Source: Prorocentrum cordatum | Taxonomy: Eukaryota; Sar; Dinophyceae; Prorocentrales; Prorocentraceae | Reading direction: 5' to 3' | NCBI GenBank assembly: GCA_963575745.1 | Contig: CAUYUJ010017847.1 | Span: 62,001 to 126,000 of the forward strand | DNA length: 64,000 nt | In this document: one piece after another, positions 34,746-47,388 of the stretch | How positions within the stretch are numbered: the stretch's first letter is position 1 | How the letters are laid out: each line of letters starts with the position of its first letter | Notes under the pieces: model-generated | What the model was told of the DNA's origin: nothing | What the model saw: the letters and a program-made list of their open reading frames with translations, nothing else | Databases searched by the model: none | Program-made: the position numbers and the translations under genes

Positions 34746-35664
34746 CTGGGCGCCGGCGGTAAACCGTCAACCTTTGTTACCGCCGGGGGACTCGTAGAGC
34801 TTCCTGACAGCATATAATGTCGGAAAAATTATTTGGCAAATCTAGCTCGAGTATCAGACCGAGTTCAGACCTCTGCATGCGACAGGCGGGCACGTCTGAT
34901 GTCTCTGAATCGATTCCTGTGATTACCAGCCCTGCAGCCCCCCCTTACAGCCGAGTTAAGTGCAGGAAACCGACAGCACCTCTGAGGATGACTCGATCAA
35001 TACGAATAGTTTCGCGCACCCAGTTCGGGCAGCAGACAGAGTTCGGAGCTCTGGATTCGAAAGACGGACGCGCCTGATGTCTCCAAAAGGATTCCAGTGA
35101 TTACCAGCCATGCAGCCTCCCTACAGCCCGAGTTAAGTGCAGAAAACCGACAGCATCTCTCAAGATGACTCGAACAATACGAATAGTTTCCTAGATCGGG
35201 CAGCAGTACCGAGTTCAGAGCTCTCGATTCAGCAGACAACGGCCACTGATGATACTGAATCAGATTCTGTACGTATCAGCTCAGTAACTGTCCTGTAGCT
35301 CGAGTTAAGTACAGAAAACCGAGAGCGTCTGTCAAGAGGACTCGAATAATACGAATAGGTTCGCGGACCTAGCTCGGCTAGCAGACCGAGTTCAGACCTC
35401 TGGGTTCAACAGGCGAACGCGCCTGATCATTCTACATCGATTAGCTGTGCTTACGAGCTCTGTAGCTGTCCTGAAGCTCGAGTTATCTTGAGAAAACCGT
35501 CGCCGCGTGTCAAGATGACTCGAAACTGCCGATCCCGCCGGAACGCTTTTTGACAGTAAAAGGTACCAGATCGAGCTGAGATCAAGATGGCGAGCGGGAA
35601 TAAGATCGAATATCAAGGAAAAAATACTACAGCTCTAACGAATTGTTGAATTTCGAGAACAAAA
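34746..35664 (-). mobile_element. A1 module, host of the next B1
   Basis: Has a large deletion just after GTCGGAAAAATTATTTGGCA. Stops at GAGAACAAAA, where the B1 module at 35665 is inserted. Its tail resumes at about 36064. Confidence 0.8.
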
Positions 35665-36138
35665 CTGGGAACCGGCGGTAAACCGTCAACCAGGTTTCCG
35701 CCGGGACCCTCGTAGAGCTCTTTTCTCACACCGCGCTTCTCGTAACACATCAAGAAAGCTTCTGGAGCGAGAAACGAAAATATCGAAAAATCACGTTTTT
35801 CTGCTTTTACCCAACGTCGGTTCCCCCAAGTGTTTTGATAGTAATACTGTACCGACGGACCTGAAAATTTTACTGGTGAGCGCGGCATAACCCACTACAG
35901 GTGCGAAAAATCTGCTTTCTCAAAAAGAATTGTCAAATATCTTTCAAATGTTCGCAAAACCCCCAAAAGTTATCACTTTGTCCTTTCTGGTCGGGTCGAC
36001 CAACTAGCTCCACCCCGCGCCGGAATTCCTCTAGCTCATCGACGACGAAGAGCTCTACGAGGTATTTTCAACCGACCAAAAGTCAGCAAAAGGTCCGTCG
36101 AGATTTTTCTTGCCAACTAGCTCTGCAGCGCCCCGGAA
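35665..36138 (-). mobile_element. B1 module cleanly nested in an A tail
   Basis: The clearest nesting case. The host reads GAGAACAAAA before the guest and TTTTCAACCGACCAAAAGTC after it (from about 36064), where uninterrupted A units have GAACAAAATTTTCAACCGAC. The guest runs from CTGGGAACCGG to GCTCTACGAGGTA. Only one A/T base is ambiguous at the joins. Confidence 0.85.
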
Positions 36139-37286
36139 CTGGGCGCCGGCGGTAAACCGTCAACCTTTGTTACCGCCGGGGACTCGTAGAGCTTCCTGAC
36201 AACATATAATGCCGAAAAAAAATACACATAAAAAATAGTTTTCCAGCCCAGGCGATTTGAGACCTCTCCGATGCAACAGCCGAACGCCACCGATGCTTCT
36301 AGATTCTCTTCTGTACGAGCTCTGTAGCTCTCCTACAGCCCGAGTTGCGTGCGTAAATCGACAGCACCTCTCGAGATGACTCGAACAATACGAATAGTTT
36401 GGCAAACCTAGCTCGAGCATCAGACCGAGTTCAGACCTCTGCATGCGACAGGCGGACGCGTCTGATGTCTCTGAATCGATCCTGTGATCACCAGCCCTGC
36501 AGCCTCCCCCTGCAGCCGGGTCAAGTGCAGGAAACCGACAGCACCTCTCAGGATGACTCGAAAAATACGAACAGCTTCGCGGATCTAGTTCGGGCAACAG
36601 ACCGAGTTGGAAGCTCCGGATTCTGCAGGCGAACGCGCCTGATGTCTTCAATCGATTCCAGTGATTACCAGCCATGCATCCCCCCTACAGCCCGAGTTAT
36701 GTGCAGAGAACCGACAGTATCTCGAAAGCGACTCGAACAATACCAATAGTTTCGCGATTCTAGATCGGGCAGCAGACCGAGTTCAGAGCTCTGGATTCAA
36801 CAGACAACGGCCACTGATGATTGTGAATCAGATTCTGTACATATTAGCTCTTTAGCTGTCCTGTAGCTCGAGTTAAGTACAGAAAACCGAGAGTGTCTGT
36901 CAAGATGACTCGAATAATACGAATAGGCTTGCACACTTAGCTCGGCTAGCAGACCGAATTGAGACTCCTGGCTTCAACAAGCGAACGCGCCTGATCAATC
37001 TGAATCGATTAGCTGTGATTACCAGCTCTTTAGCTGTCCTGAAGCTCGAGTTATCTTGAGAAAACCGACACCGCGTGACAAGATGACTCGAAACGGCCGA
37101 TCCCGCCCGTGTGCTTTTTGGCAGTCAAAGATAACCGATCGAGCTCAGAACAAGATGTCGAGCGGGAATAAGATCGAATATCACGGGAAAAAATACTACA
37201 GCTCTAACGAATTGTTGAATTTCGAGAACCAAATTTTCAACCGACCAAAAGTCAGCAAAAGGTCCGTCGAGATTTTCCTTGCCAAA
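36139..37286 (-). mobile_element. A1 module segment
   Basis: Related to the 25988 copy. Monomer 2 has CAGCCTCCCCCTGCAGCCGG with losses. Cut at CTTGCCAAA; the head that follows lacks its first C. Confidence 0.75.
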
Positions 37287-38402
37287 TGGGCGCCGGCGGT
37301 AAACCGTTAACCTTGGTTACCGCCGGGAGACTCGTAGAGCTTCCTAGCTCGACTTAAGTTGAGAAAACCGACAGCACCTACCAACATTCCGACTCATAGT
37401 GAATATTTTTTGACCTCTGAATGCGACAGGCGAACGCGTCTGATGTCTGCGAATCGACTCCTGTCATTACCAGCCCTCCAGCCCCCCTACAGACCGAGTT
37501 AATTGCAGAAAACCGACAGCACCTCTCAGGATGACTCGAACAATACAATAGTTTCGCAGACCTAATTCGGGCAGCAGACCGAGTTCCGAGCTCTGGCTTC
37601 GACAGTCGAGCGCGCCTGATGTCTTCAAATCGATTCCTGCGACCACCAGCACTGTAGCCTCCCTCAGCGCGAGTTGAGTGGAGAAAACCGACAGCACCTC
37701 TCAAGATGACTCGACCAATACGAATAGTTTCGCATGTCTAGATCGGGCAGCAGACCGGTTCCAAAGCTCTGGATTCGACAGATAAACGCAACTGATGATT
37801 CTGAATCGGTTTCTGTGAATATCAGCTCTGTAGCTATCCTGTAGCTCGAGTTAAGCACAGAAAACGAGAGTTCCTGTCAAGATGACTCGAATAATACAAT
37901 AGGTTTGCAGACCTAGCTCGGCTAACAGACCGAGTTCAGATCTCTGGATTGAACAGGCGAACGCGCCTAATCATTCTGAATCGATTACCAGTGCTTACCA
38001 GCTCTGTAGCGTCTGATCATTCTGAATCGATTACCAGTGCTTACCAGCTCTGCAGCTGTCCTAAAGCTCGAGTTATGTTCAGAAAACCGTCAGCGCATAT
38101 CAAGATGGCTCAAAACGGCCGATCCCGCCACCGTGCTTTTCGATAGTAATATTCAACCGATCGATCTGAGATCAAGATGGCGAGCGGGAATAAGATCGAA
38201 TATCACGGGAAAAAATTTTAGAGCTCTAACGAATGTTCAAAGTTCGAGAACAAATTTTTCAACCGACCAAAAGTCACCAAAAGTTCCGTCGAGATTTTTC
38301 TTGCCAACTAGCTCTGCAGCGCGCCGGAATTACTCAAGCTTCCAGCAACTAGCTTAGGGAAGCTCTACGAGTCAAGTCGGCCCCTGGCTATGCTCGGAAG
38401 AA
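37287..38402 (-). mobile_element. A2 module reaching its far end
   Basis: A2 marker present. A 40-nt tandem duplication (TGAATCGATTACCAGTGCTT) occurs near 37977-38047. The far inverted repeat GGGAAGCTCTACGAGTCA is seen near 38355, then GTCGGCCCCTGGCTATGC, which I cannot place. Confidence 0.75.
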
Positions 38403-38688
38403 CTTGGTAGTGTCCAAAACCCGGAGAGCGAAGAGACCGTCGGGGAGGGACATCTTTCCTCGAGAGCGATGGGGAGCTCCCCTGCAGCGCTGTCGAAGCG
38501 CTGCCAGGAACGCTTCCACGCGTGCCTGCACGCGTGCAGGTACGCGTATACAGTGCCTCCGAACCCGCTGCCGGCTCGCCGGAGCTTCTGTAAGGCCTGT
38601 GGACCGCCGTGGAAGAGCTCCTGGCGGGCATCACCACCGTCCGGCTTCTAATCTTAAACCCTTTAGCTCTCAGCGAGCTCTCCGGGAA
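38403..38688 (-). mobile_element. C module, complete
   Basis: CTTGGTAGTGTCCAAAACCC to GCGAGCTCTCCGGGAA, 286 bp, including both asymmetric CCCGGAGAGC/GCTCTCCGGG repeats and the CACGCGTGCCTGCACGCGTG inner palindrome. Confidence 0.85.
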
Positions 38689-38845
38689 AGTTTCGACGGA
38701 ATGAACTAATAATTGGTGAGGTAACTTCTGTAATGCCAAGCTTCGTTCTGCGCAAATAGCAGCCCAAACGAATTGTTAGAACTGCACCATCGGCTGAGCC
38801 AGGCCGCGGAAGGTATGATCGCGTCCCTTTTTGACATTTCGCCAA
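38689..38845. other. Unplaced unique segment between modules
   Basis: About 157 nt (from AGTTTCGACGGAATGAAC to TTTTGACATTTCGCCAA) with no match that I can see elsewhere in the window. It may be the remains of another element. Confidence 0.4.
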
Positions 38846-39167
38846 CTGGGATCCGGCGGTAAACCGTCAACCAGGTTACCGCCGGGGCCCTCGTAGAGCT
38901 CTGAATAGACGAGTGAGATCTGAGATCACAGCAGGAAAGCGCTTCTCAATACCAGCTTCAAAATTGAGTCGTACACAATACTGGTTCCTCGCAGTCATTT
39001 GATCGATATAATGTAGCTGGAGCCCTAAGGATTGCACCATCCAAACCGCCATGATTCACTGCATAGAATAAAAATTCAAATTTGCAAAACGAATTTCAAA
39101 ATCTCTCGCTATCTTCCAAAAACCGACCCCAGGTCATCACATTGTCCGCCCGGGCCGGCTTGGCCAA
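38846..39167 (-). mobile_element. B-like module with a unique body
   Basis: Head CTGGGATCCGGCGG and normal hairpin, but after CTCGTAGAGCTC the body (TGAATAGACGAGTGAGATC, TTCAAAATTGAGTCGTACAC) differs from B1 and B2. It keeps GGTTCCTCGCAGTCATTTGA and the CCGGGCCGGCTTGGCCAA end. Confidence 0.65.
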
Positions 39168-40136
39168 CTGGGCGCCGACGGTAAACCGTCAACCTTTGTT
39201 ACCGCCGGGGGACTCGTAGAGCTTCCTGACAGTATAGAATGCGGAAAAGAATTCAAGAGAATTTCAGCCCAAGCCAGACCTCTCAAGATGACTCTGGCAA
39301 AAAAACGAACAGTTTGGAACCCAGCTCGAGTGTCAAACCGAGTTCAGACCTCTGAATGGGCGCGTCTGATGTCTGTGAATCGACTCCTGTTATTACCAGC
39401 CCTGAAGCCCCTCTACAGCCCGAGTTAAGTGCAGAAACTGACAGCAGCTCTCAGGATGACTTGAATAATACAAAAGCTTCGCGGAGCTAGTTCGAGCAGC
39501 AGACCGAGTTCTGAGCTCTCGGTTCGACAGACAGACGCGCCTGATGTTTCCAAATCGATTTCTGTGACCAGCAGCACTGTAGCCCTCCCCCAGCACGAGT
39601 TGGGTGCAGAAAACCGAGAGCGCTTCTCAAGATGACTCGAACAATACGAATAGCTTCGCGGACCTAGCTCGGGCAGCAGGCCGAGTTCAGAGCTCTGGAT
39701 TCAACTGACGAACGCGCCTGATAATTCCCAATCGATTTCTGTGACTATGAGCTCTGTAACTGTCCTACAGCTCGATTTAAGTACAGAAAACCGAGAGCGT
39801 CTGCTACGATGACTCGAATAATACGAATAGCTTTGCGGACCTAGCTCGGCTAGGAGACCGAGTTCAGACCTCTGGATTCAACAGGCGAACGCGCCTAATC
39901 ATTCTGAATCGATAAGCTGTGCTTACCAGCTCTGTAGCTGTCCTGAAACTCGAGTTATCTTGAGAAAACCGACAGCGCGTATCAAGACGACTCAAAACGG
40001 CCGATCCCGCCGGAGTGCTTTTTGGCAGTAAAAGGTACCCGATCGAGCTGTGATCAAGATGGCGAGCGGGAATAAGATCGAATATCACGGGAAAAAAAAT
40101 AGAGCTCAAACGAATTGTTGAATTTCGGGAACAAAA
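39168..40136 (-). mobile_element. A1 variant, tandem copy 1 (969 bp)
   Basis: Has CTGACAGTATAGAATGCGGA and a shortened first monomer. Repeated almost unchanged in the following 969 bp. The hairpin arm is GACGGTAAACC here. Confidence 0.85.
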
Positions 40137-41105
40137 CTGGGCGCCGGCGGTAAGCCGCCAACCTTTGTTACCGCCGGGGGACTCGTAGAGCTTCCTGACA
40201 GTATAGAATGTGGAAAAGAATTCAAGAGAATTTCAGCCCAAGCCAGACCTCTCAAGATGACTCTGGCAAAAAAACGAACAGTTTGGAACCCAGCTCGAGT
40301 GTCAAACCGAGTTCAGACCTCTGAATGGGCGCGTCTGATGTCTGTGAATCGACTCCTGTTATTACCAGCCCTGCAGCCCCTCTACAGCCCGAGATAAGTG
40401 CAGAAACTGACAGCAGCTCTCAGGATGACTTGAATAATACAAAAGCTTCGCGGAGCTAGTTCGAGCAGCAGACCGAGTTCTGAGCTCTCGGTTCGACAGA
40501 CAGACGCGCCTGATGTTTCCAAATCGATTTCTGTGACCAGCAGCACTGTAGCCCTCCCCCAGCACGATTTAAGTGCAGAAAACCGAGAGCGCTTCTCAAG
40601 ATGACTCGAACAATACGAATAGTTTCGCGGACCAAGCTCGGGCAGCAGGCCGAGTTCAGAGCTCTGGATTCAACTGACGAACGCGCCTGATAATTCCCAA
40701 TCGATTTCTGTGACTATGAGCTCTGTAACTGTCCTACAGCTCGAGTTAAGTACAGAAAACCGAGAGCGTCTGCTACGATGACTCGAATAATACGAATAGC
40801 TTTGCGGACCTAGCTCGGCTAGGAGACCGAGTTCAGACCTCTGGATTCAACAGGCGAACGCGCCTAATCATTCTGAATCGATAAGCTGTGCTTACCAGCT
40901 CTGTAGCTGTCCTGAAACTCGAGTTATCTTGAGAAAACCGACAGCGCGTATCAAGACGACTCAAAACGGCCGATCCCGCCAGAGTGCTTTTTGGCAGTAA
41001 AAGGTAACCGATCGAGCTGTGATCAAGATGGCGAGCGGGAATAAGATCAAATATCACGGGAAAAATAATAGAGCTCAAACGAATTATTGAATTTCGAGAA
41101 CAAAA
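40137..41105 (-). mobile_element. A1 variant, tandem copy 2 (969 bp)
   Basis: Same content as the previous unit at an offset of 969 nt, including the same end at ACAAAA. A recent duplication or unequal crossover is likely, since even private indels are shared. Confidence 0.85.
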
Positions 41106-42095
41106 CTGGGCGCCGGCGGTAAACCGTCAACCTTTGTTACCGCCGGGGGACTCGTAGAGCTTCCTGACAACATATAATGTCGAAAAAATTGCAGAGAACG
41201 AATAGTTTTTCAGCCCAACTCGAGTATCAGACCGAGTTCAGACCTCTGAATGCGACAGACGGACGCGTCTGATGTCTCCGAATCGATTCCTGTGATTACC
41301 CGCCCTGCAGCCTCCCTACAGCCCGAGTTAAGTGCAGAACGCCGACAGTAGCTCTCAAGATGACTGGAAGAATACGAACAGTTTCGTGATTCTGGATCGC
41401 GCAGCAGACCGAGTTCAGAGCTCTGGATTCGACAGACAAACGCGACTGATGATTCTGAATCGGTTTCTGTAACTATCAGCCCTGTAGCTGTCCTATAGCT
41501 CGAGTTAAGTACAGGAAACCGAGAGCGCCTATCAAGATGATTCGAATAATACGAATAGGTTTGCGGACCTGGCTCGGCTAGCAGACCGAGTTCAGACCTC
41601 TGGTTGGAACAGCCGAACGCGCCTGATGATTCTGAGTCGATGAGGCGTGCTTACCAGCTCTGTAGCTGTCCTATATCTCGAGTTAAGTTCAGAATACCGA
41701 CAGTGCGAATCAAGATGACTTGAATAATACGAATAGGTTTGCGGACCTAGCTCGGCTAGCAAACCGAGTTCAGAGCTCTGGATTCAACAGGCGAACGCAC
41801 CTAATCATTCTACATCGATTAGCTGTGCTTACCAGCTCTGTAGCTGTCCTACAGCTCGAGTTAAGTACAAAATACCGACAACGCGTATCAAGATGACTCG
41901 AAACGGCCGATCCCGCCAGTGTGCTTTTTGGCAGTAAAAGATACCCGATCGAGCTGAGATCAAGATGACGAGCGGGAATAAGATCGAATATCACGGGAAA
42001 AAATACTAGAGCACAAACGAATTGTTGAATTTCGAGAACAAAATTTTCAACCGACCAAAAGTTGTGAAAAGTTCAGTTCTTTTTTTTCGAGCCAA
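41106..42095 (-). mobile_element. A1 module, duplicated at 46124
   Basis: Shares with 46124-46858, at an offset of 5,018 nt, the deletion that joins TTTTTCAGCCCAACTCGAG and other private changes. The tail ends in GAGCCAA after a TTTTTTTT run. Confidence 0.8.
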
Positions 42096-42688
42096 TGGGA
42101 GCCGGCGGTAAACCGTCAACCAGGTTACCACCGGGAGCCTCGTAGAGCTTTCTTGCGCGGCGCTGCCACTACACTCGTCAATGAGATATCGCGAGTTGAG
42201 TACAGAAAACGGACAACACTCGTCAAAATGACTCGAAGAATGCAAACAAGTTTGCGGACCCAGCTCGAGCAGCAGTTATTGAATTTCGAGAACAAAATTT
42301 TCAACCGACCAAAAGTCAGCAAAAGGTCCGTCGAGATTTTTCTTGCCAACTAGCTCTTCAGCGCCCCGGAATTACTCTTAAGCTTCCAGCAATAAATTGC
42401 TAAGGGAATCTATACGAGTTATTTTCAACCGACCAAAAGTCAGCAAAAGGTCCGTCGAGATTTTTCTTGCCAACTAGCTCTTCAGCGCCCCGGAATTACT
42501 CTTAAGCTTCCAGCAATAAATTGCTAAGGGAATCTCTACGAGTTACTAGCTGCACCCCGCGCCGGAATTCCTCTAGCTCATCGATGCCGAAGAGCTCTAC
42601 GAGGAACTAGCTCCACCCTGTCGCCGAATTCCTCTAGCTCTTCTACCATCAGAGCTCTACGAGGCACTAGCTCTCCAGCGCCCCGGAA
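42096..42688 (-). mobile_element. Chimeric module plus stacked A and B ends
   Basis: Head TGGGAGCCGGCGG, B-like start CTCGTAGAGCTTTCTTGCGC, then A-like monomer sequence. Next come two tandem 122-nt A ends (each ending GCTAAGGGAATCTMTACGAGTTA) and two B ends (GCTCTACGAGGAA and GCTCTACGAGGCA). Confidence 0.65.
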
Positions 42689-43012
42689 CTGGCGCCGGCG
42701 GTACACCGTCAACCTGGGCTCCGCCGGGAACCTCGTATAGCTCCTAACACGCGTACGAGTGCTCAGTATCAAAAGAGAGGGCTTCTGGAAGCATTTCTTG
42801 GAAAAGAGAAAACATGATTTTTTTCATGTCGACATAGAGTTGGTTTCGCCAAGTGTTTTGATAGTAAAAGTGCATGCATAGAGCTCACATTAAGACGCTG
42901 AGGCCCTCATAATCGTCTACAGGTGCGAAAAATCTGCTTTCTGAAAATAAATGGTCAAATATCTTTCAAAAAATCTCAAAACCAACCCAAAGTTATCACT
43001 TGGTAGCGTCCA
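42689..43012 (-). mobile_element. B2 module segment
   Basis: Hairpin arms partly decayed (GGTACACC with GGGCTCCGCC). Body of the 31855 type. Followed by a C start fragment CTTGGTAGCGTCC just before the next head. Confidence 0.7.
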
Positions 43013-44053
43013 CTGGGCGCCAGCGGTAAACCGTCAACCTTGGTTACCGCCGGGAGACTCGTAGAGCTTCCTAGCTCGACTTAAGTTGAGGAAACCGACA
43101 GCACCTACCAACATTCCGACTCATAGTGAATATTTTTTGACCTCTGAATGCGACAGGCGGACGCGTCTGATGTCTGCGAATCGACTCCTGTCATTACCAG
43201 CCCTGCAGCCCCCCTACAGCCCGAGTTAAGTGCAGAAAACCGACAGCACCTCTCAGGATGACTCGAACAATACAGTAGTTTCGCAGACCTAATTCGGGCA
43301 GCAGACCGAGTTCCGAGCTCTGGATTCGACAGGCGGACGCGCCTGATGTCTTCAAATCGATTCCTGTGACACCAGCACTGTAGCCCCCCTGCAGCCCGAG
43401 TTAGTGAAGAAAACCAGCACTTCTCAAGATGACTCGACCAATACGAATAGTTTCGCGATTCTAGATCGGGCAGCAGACCGAGTTCAGAGCTCTGGATTCG
43501 ACAGACAAACGCAACTGATGATTCTGAATCAGTTTCTGTAAATATCAGCTCTGTAGCTGTCCTACAGCTCGAGTTAAGTACAGAAAACCGAGAGTTCCTG
43601 TCAAGATGACTCGAATAATACGAATAGGTTTGCGGACCTAGCTCGGCTAACAGACCGAGTTCAGACCTCTGGATTCAACAGGCGAACGCGCCTATCATTC
43701 TACATCGATTAGCTGTGCTCACCAGCTCTGTAGCTGTCCTACAGCTCGAGTTATTTCAGAAAACCGTCAGCGCGTATCAAGATGACTCGAAACGGCCGAT
43801 CCCGCCACAGTGCTTTTCGATAGTAATATTCACCCGATCGAGCTGAGATCAAGATGGCGAGCGGGAATAAGATCGAATATCACGGGAAAAAATACTAGAG
43901 CTCTAACGAATTGTCAAATTTCGAGAAAAAAATTTTCAACCGAGCAAAAGTTGTGAAAAGTTCAGTCGAGATTTTTCGAGCCAACTAGCCTGCCAGCGTT
44001 TTCGAATTACTCGTAAGCTTCGCCGCTGCGCTCTCAGGGAAGCTCTACGAGTC
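43013..44053 (-). mobile_element. A2 module reaching its far end
   Basis: Head CTGGGCGCCAGCGG. The A2 unit closes with the variant end AAGCTTCGCCGCTGCGCTCT and GGGAAGCTCTACGAGTCA. The next head starts directly. Confidence 0.8.
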
Positions 44054-45128
44054 ACTGGGCGCCGGCGGTAAACCGTCAACCTTGGTTACCGCCGGGGGAC
44101 TCGTAGAGCTTCCTGACAATATAGCCCGATGCTTGTGTAGTGTCTTCTGTCCGATCTCTGTAGCTCTCCTACATCCCGAGTTACGTGCGAAAATCGACAG
44201 CACCTCTCAAGATTACTCGAACAATACAAATAGTTTCGCGAATCCAACTCGAGTATCAGACCAAGTTCAGACATCTGAATGCAACAGGCGGACGCGCCTG
44301 TCTCCGAATCGATTCCTGTGATTACCAGCCCTGCAGCCCCCTTACAGCCCGAGTTAAGTGCAGAAAACCGACACCACCTCTGAAGATAACTCGAACAATA
44401 CGAATAGTTTTGCGGACCTAGCTCGGGCAGCAGGCCGAGTTCAGGGCTCTGAATGCAACAGGTGGACGCGACTGGTCTCTCCGAATCGATTCCAGTTATT
44501 ACCAGCCCTGCAGCCCCCTTACAGCCCGAAATCGACAGCATCTCTCAAGATGACTCGACGAATACGAATAGTTTTGCGAACCTAGCTCGGGCAGCACACC
44601 GAGTTCCGAGCTCTGGATTCGGCAGGCGGACGCGCCTGATGTCTCGGAATCGATTGCTGTGACTACGAGCCCTCTAGCCCCCCTACAGCCGGAGTTAAGT
44701 GCAGAAAACTGTCAGCACCTCTCAAGATGACTCCAACAACACGAATAGTTTCGCGAACCTAGCTCGGGCAGCAGACCGAGTTCAGACCTCTAGATGGAAC
44801 AGACGAACGCGCCTAATGATTCGCAATCGATTTCTGTGAGAATGAGCTCTCTAGCTGCCCTACAGCTCGAGTTAAGTACAAAATACCGACAACGCGTATG
44901 AAGATGACTCAAGACAGCCGATCCCGCCATAGTGCTTTTCGATAGTAAAATTCACCCGATCGAGCTGAGATCAAGATGGCGAGCGGGAGTAAGAGCATAG
45001 ATCACGGGAAAAAATACTAGAGCTCTAACGAATGGTCAGATTTCGAGAACATAATTTTCAACCGAGCCAAAGTTGTGAAAAGTTCAGTCGAGATTTTTCG
45101 AGCCAACTAGCCTGCCAGCGTTTTCGAA
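44054..45128 (-). mobile_element. A1 module segment
   Basis: Large deletion after GACAATATAGCCCGATGC. Monomers of the 27167 type. Cut at GCGTTTTCGAA. Confidence 0.75.
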
Positions 45129-46123
45129 CTGGGCACCGGCGGTAAACCGTCAACCTTCGTTACCGCCGGGGGACTCGTAGAGCTTCCTAGCTCGACTTAA
45201 GTTGAGAAAACCGACAGCACCCACCAACATTCCGACTCATAGTGAATATTTTTTGACCTCTCAATGCGACAGGCGACGCGTATGATGTCTGCGAATCGAC
45301 TCCTGTCATTACCAGCCCTGCAGCCCCCGATACAGAGTTGAGTGCAAAAAATCGACAGTTTCTCAGGATGACGAACAATACAATAGTTTCGCAGACCTAA
45401 TTCGGGCAGCAGACCGAGTTCGGAGCTCTAGATTCGACAGGCGGACGCACCTGATGTCTTCAAATCGATTCCTGTGAGCACCAGCACTGTAGCCACGCTC
45501 GGCGAGAGTTGAGTGAAGAAAGTCGAGAGCACTTCTCAAGATGACTCGATGAATACGAACAGTTTCGTGATTCTAGATCAGGCAGCAGACCGAGTTCAGA
45601 GCTCTGGATTCGACAGACAAACGCAACTGATGATTCTGAATCAGTGTCTGTAAATATCAGCTATGTAGCTGTCCTACAGCTCGAGTTAAGTACAGAAAAC
45701 CGAGAGCGCCTGTCAAGATGACTCGAATAATACGAATAGGTTTGTGGACCTAGCTCGGCTAGCAGACCGAGTCCAGACCTCTCGATTTAACAAGCGAACG
45801 CGCCTAACCATTCTACATCGATTAGCTGTGCTTACCAGCTCTGTGGCTGTCCTAAAGTTCGAGTTATGTTAAGAGAACTGCCAGCGCGTATCAAGGTCAC
45901 TCGAAACGGCCGATCCCGCCACAGTGCTTTTTGATAGTAATATTCACCCGATCGAGCTGAGATCAAGATGGCGAGCGGGAATAAGATCGAATATCACGGG
46001 AAAAAATACTAGAGCTCTAACGAATTGTTGAATTTCGAGAACAAAATTTTTAACCGACCAAAAGTCAGCAAAAGTTCCGTCGAGATTTTTCTTGCCAACT
46101 AGCTCTCGGGCGCGCCGGAATTA
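45129..46123 (-). mobile_element. A2 module segment
   Basis: Head CTGGGCACCGGCGG. Diverged A2 monomers (CCCCCGATACAGAGTTGAGT). Cut at GCGCCGGAATTA. Confidence 0.75.
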
Positions 46124-47388
46124 CTGGGCGCCGGCGGTAAGCCGTCAACCTTTGTTACCGCCGGGGGACTCGTAGAGCTTCCTGACAACATATAATGTCG
46201 AAAAAAATTGCAGAGAACGAATAGCTTTTCAGCCCAACTCGAGTATCAGACCGAGTTCAGACCTCTGAATGCGACAGGCGGACGCGTCTGATGTCTCCGA
46301 ATCGATTCCTGTGATTACCCGCCCTGCAGCCTCCCTACAGCCCGAGTTAAGTGCAGAAAGCCGACAGCAGCTCTCAAGATGACTGGAAGAATACGAAAAG
46401 TTTCGCGATTCTGGATCGGGCAGCAGACCGAGTTCAGAGCTCTGGATTCGACAGACAAACGCGACTGATGATTCTGAATCGGTTTCTGTAAGTATCAGCC
46501 CTGTAGCTGTCCTATAGCTCGAGTTAAGTACAGGGAACCGAGAGCGCCTGTCAAGATGATTCGAATAATACGAATAGGTTTGCGGACCTGGCTCGGCTAG
46601 CAGACCGAGTTCAGACCTCTGGTTGGAACAGCCAAACGCGCCTGATCATTCTGAGTCGATGAGGTGTGCTTACCAGCTCTGTAGCTGTCCTATATCTCGA
46701 GTTAAGTTCAGAATACCGACAGTGCGAATCAAGATGACTTGAATAATACGAATAGGTTTGCGGACCTAGCTCGGCTAGCAAACCAAGTTCAGAGCTCTGG
46801 ATTCAACAGGCGAACGCACCTAATCATTCTACATCGATTAGCTGTGCTTAAACCAAGCTCATGGAGCATGAGGCCTCAGAATGCACGAGGTGTCCTTGGG
46901 GAAAATCACGACAGCGCGTATCAGGAAGACTCGAAACGGCCGATCCCGCTTAGACGCCATTTCGACTAGTGACATACGCACAGAACGAAAAGCCATTCGG
47001 AGCTGAGCTCAAGATGGCGAGCGGGCTAATCAAAGATCCAATAATCACGAACAAAAACAAGGAGCTCTGCCGAAATTGTTGTTAAAAAAAATTTTTTGAG
47101 AACACAAATTTTCAACCGACCTGATCGAAAAGGCAATGGGAGTTGGGTGGGTGTGGTGGGGGTGGAGGTTGGGGTGAAAAAAAAAAGGTTGTGAGCGGAA
47201 AGTTCAGTCGAGATTTTTCGAGCCAACTATCCTGCCAGCGTTTTCGAATTACTCTTAAGCTTCGCCGCTGCGCTCTCAGGGAAGCTCTACGAGTCACTCT
47301 TAGCTTCCAGCAATGACTTGCTAGGGGAAGCTCTACGAGTTATTACTCTTAAGCTTCGCCGCTGCGCTCTGAGGGAAGCTCTACGAGT
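46124..47388 (-). mobile_element. A1 module, second copy of 41106, with foreign patch
   Basis: Matches 41106 onward to about 46850, then diverges (AAACCAAGCTCATGGAGCAT to about 46910) and shows many small changes up to 47200. Three A ends in a row follow (near 47290, 47340 and 47388). Confidence 0.7.
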
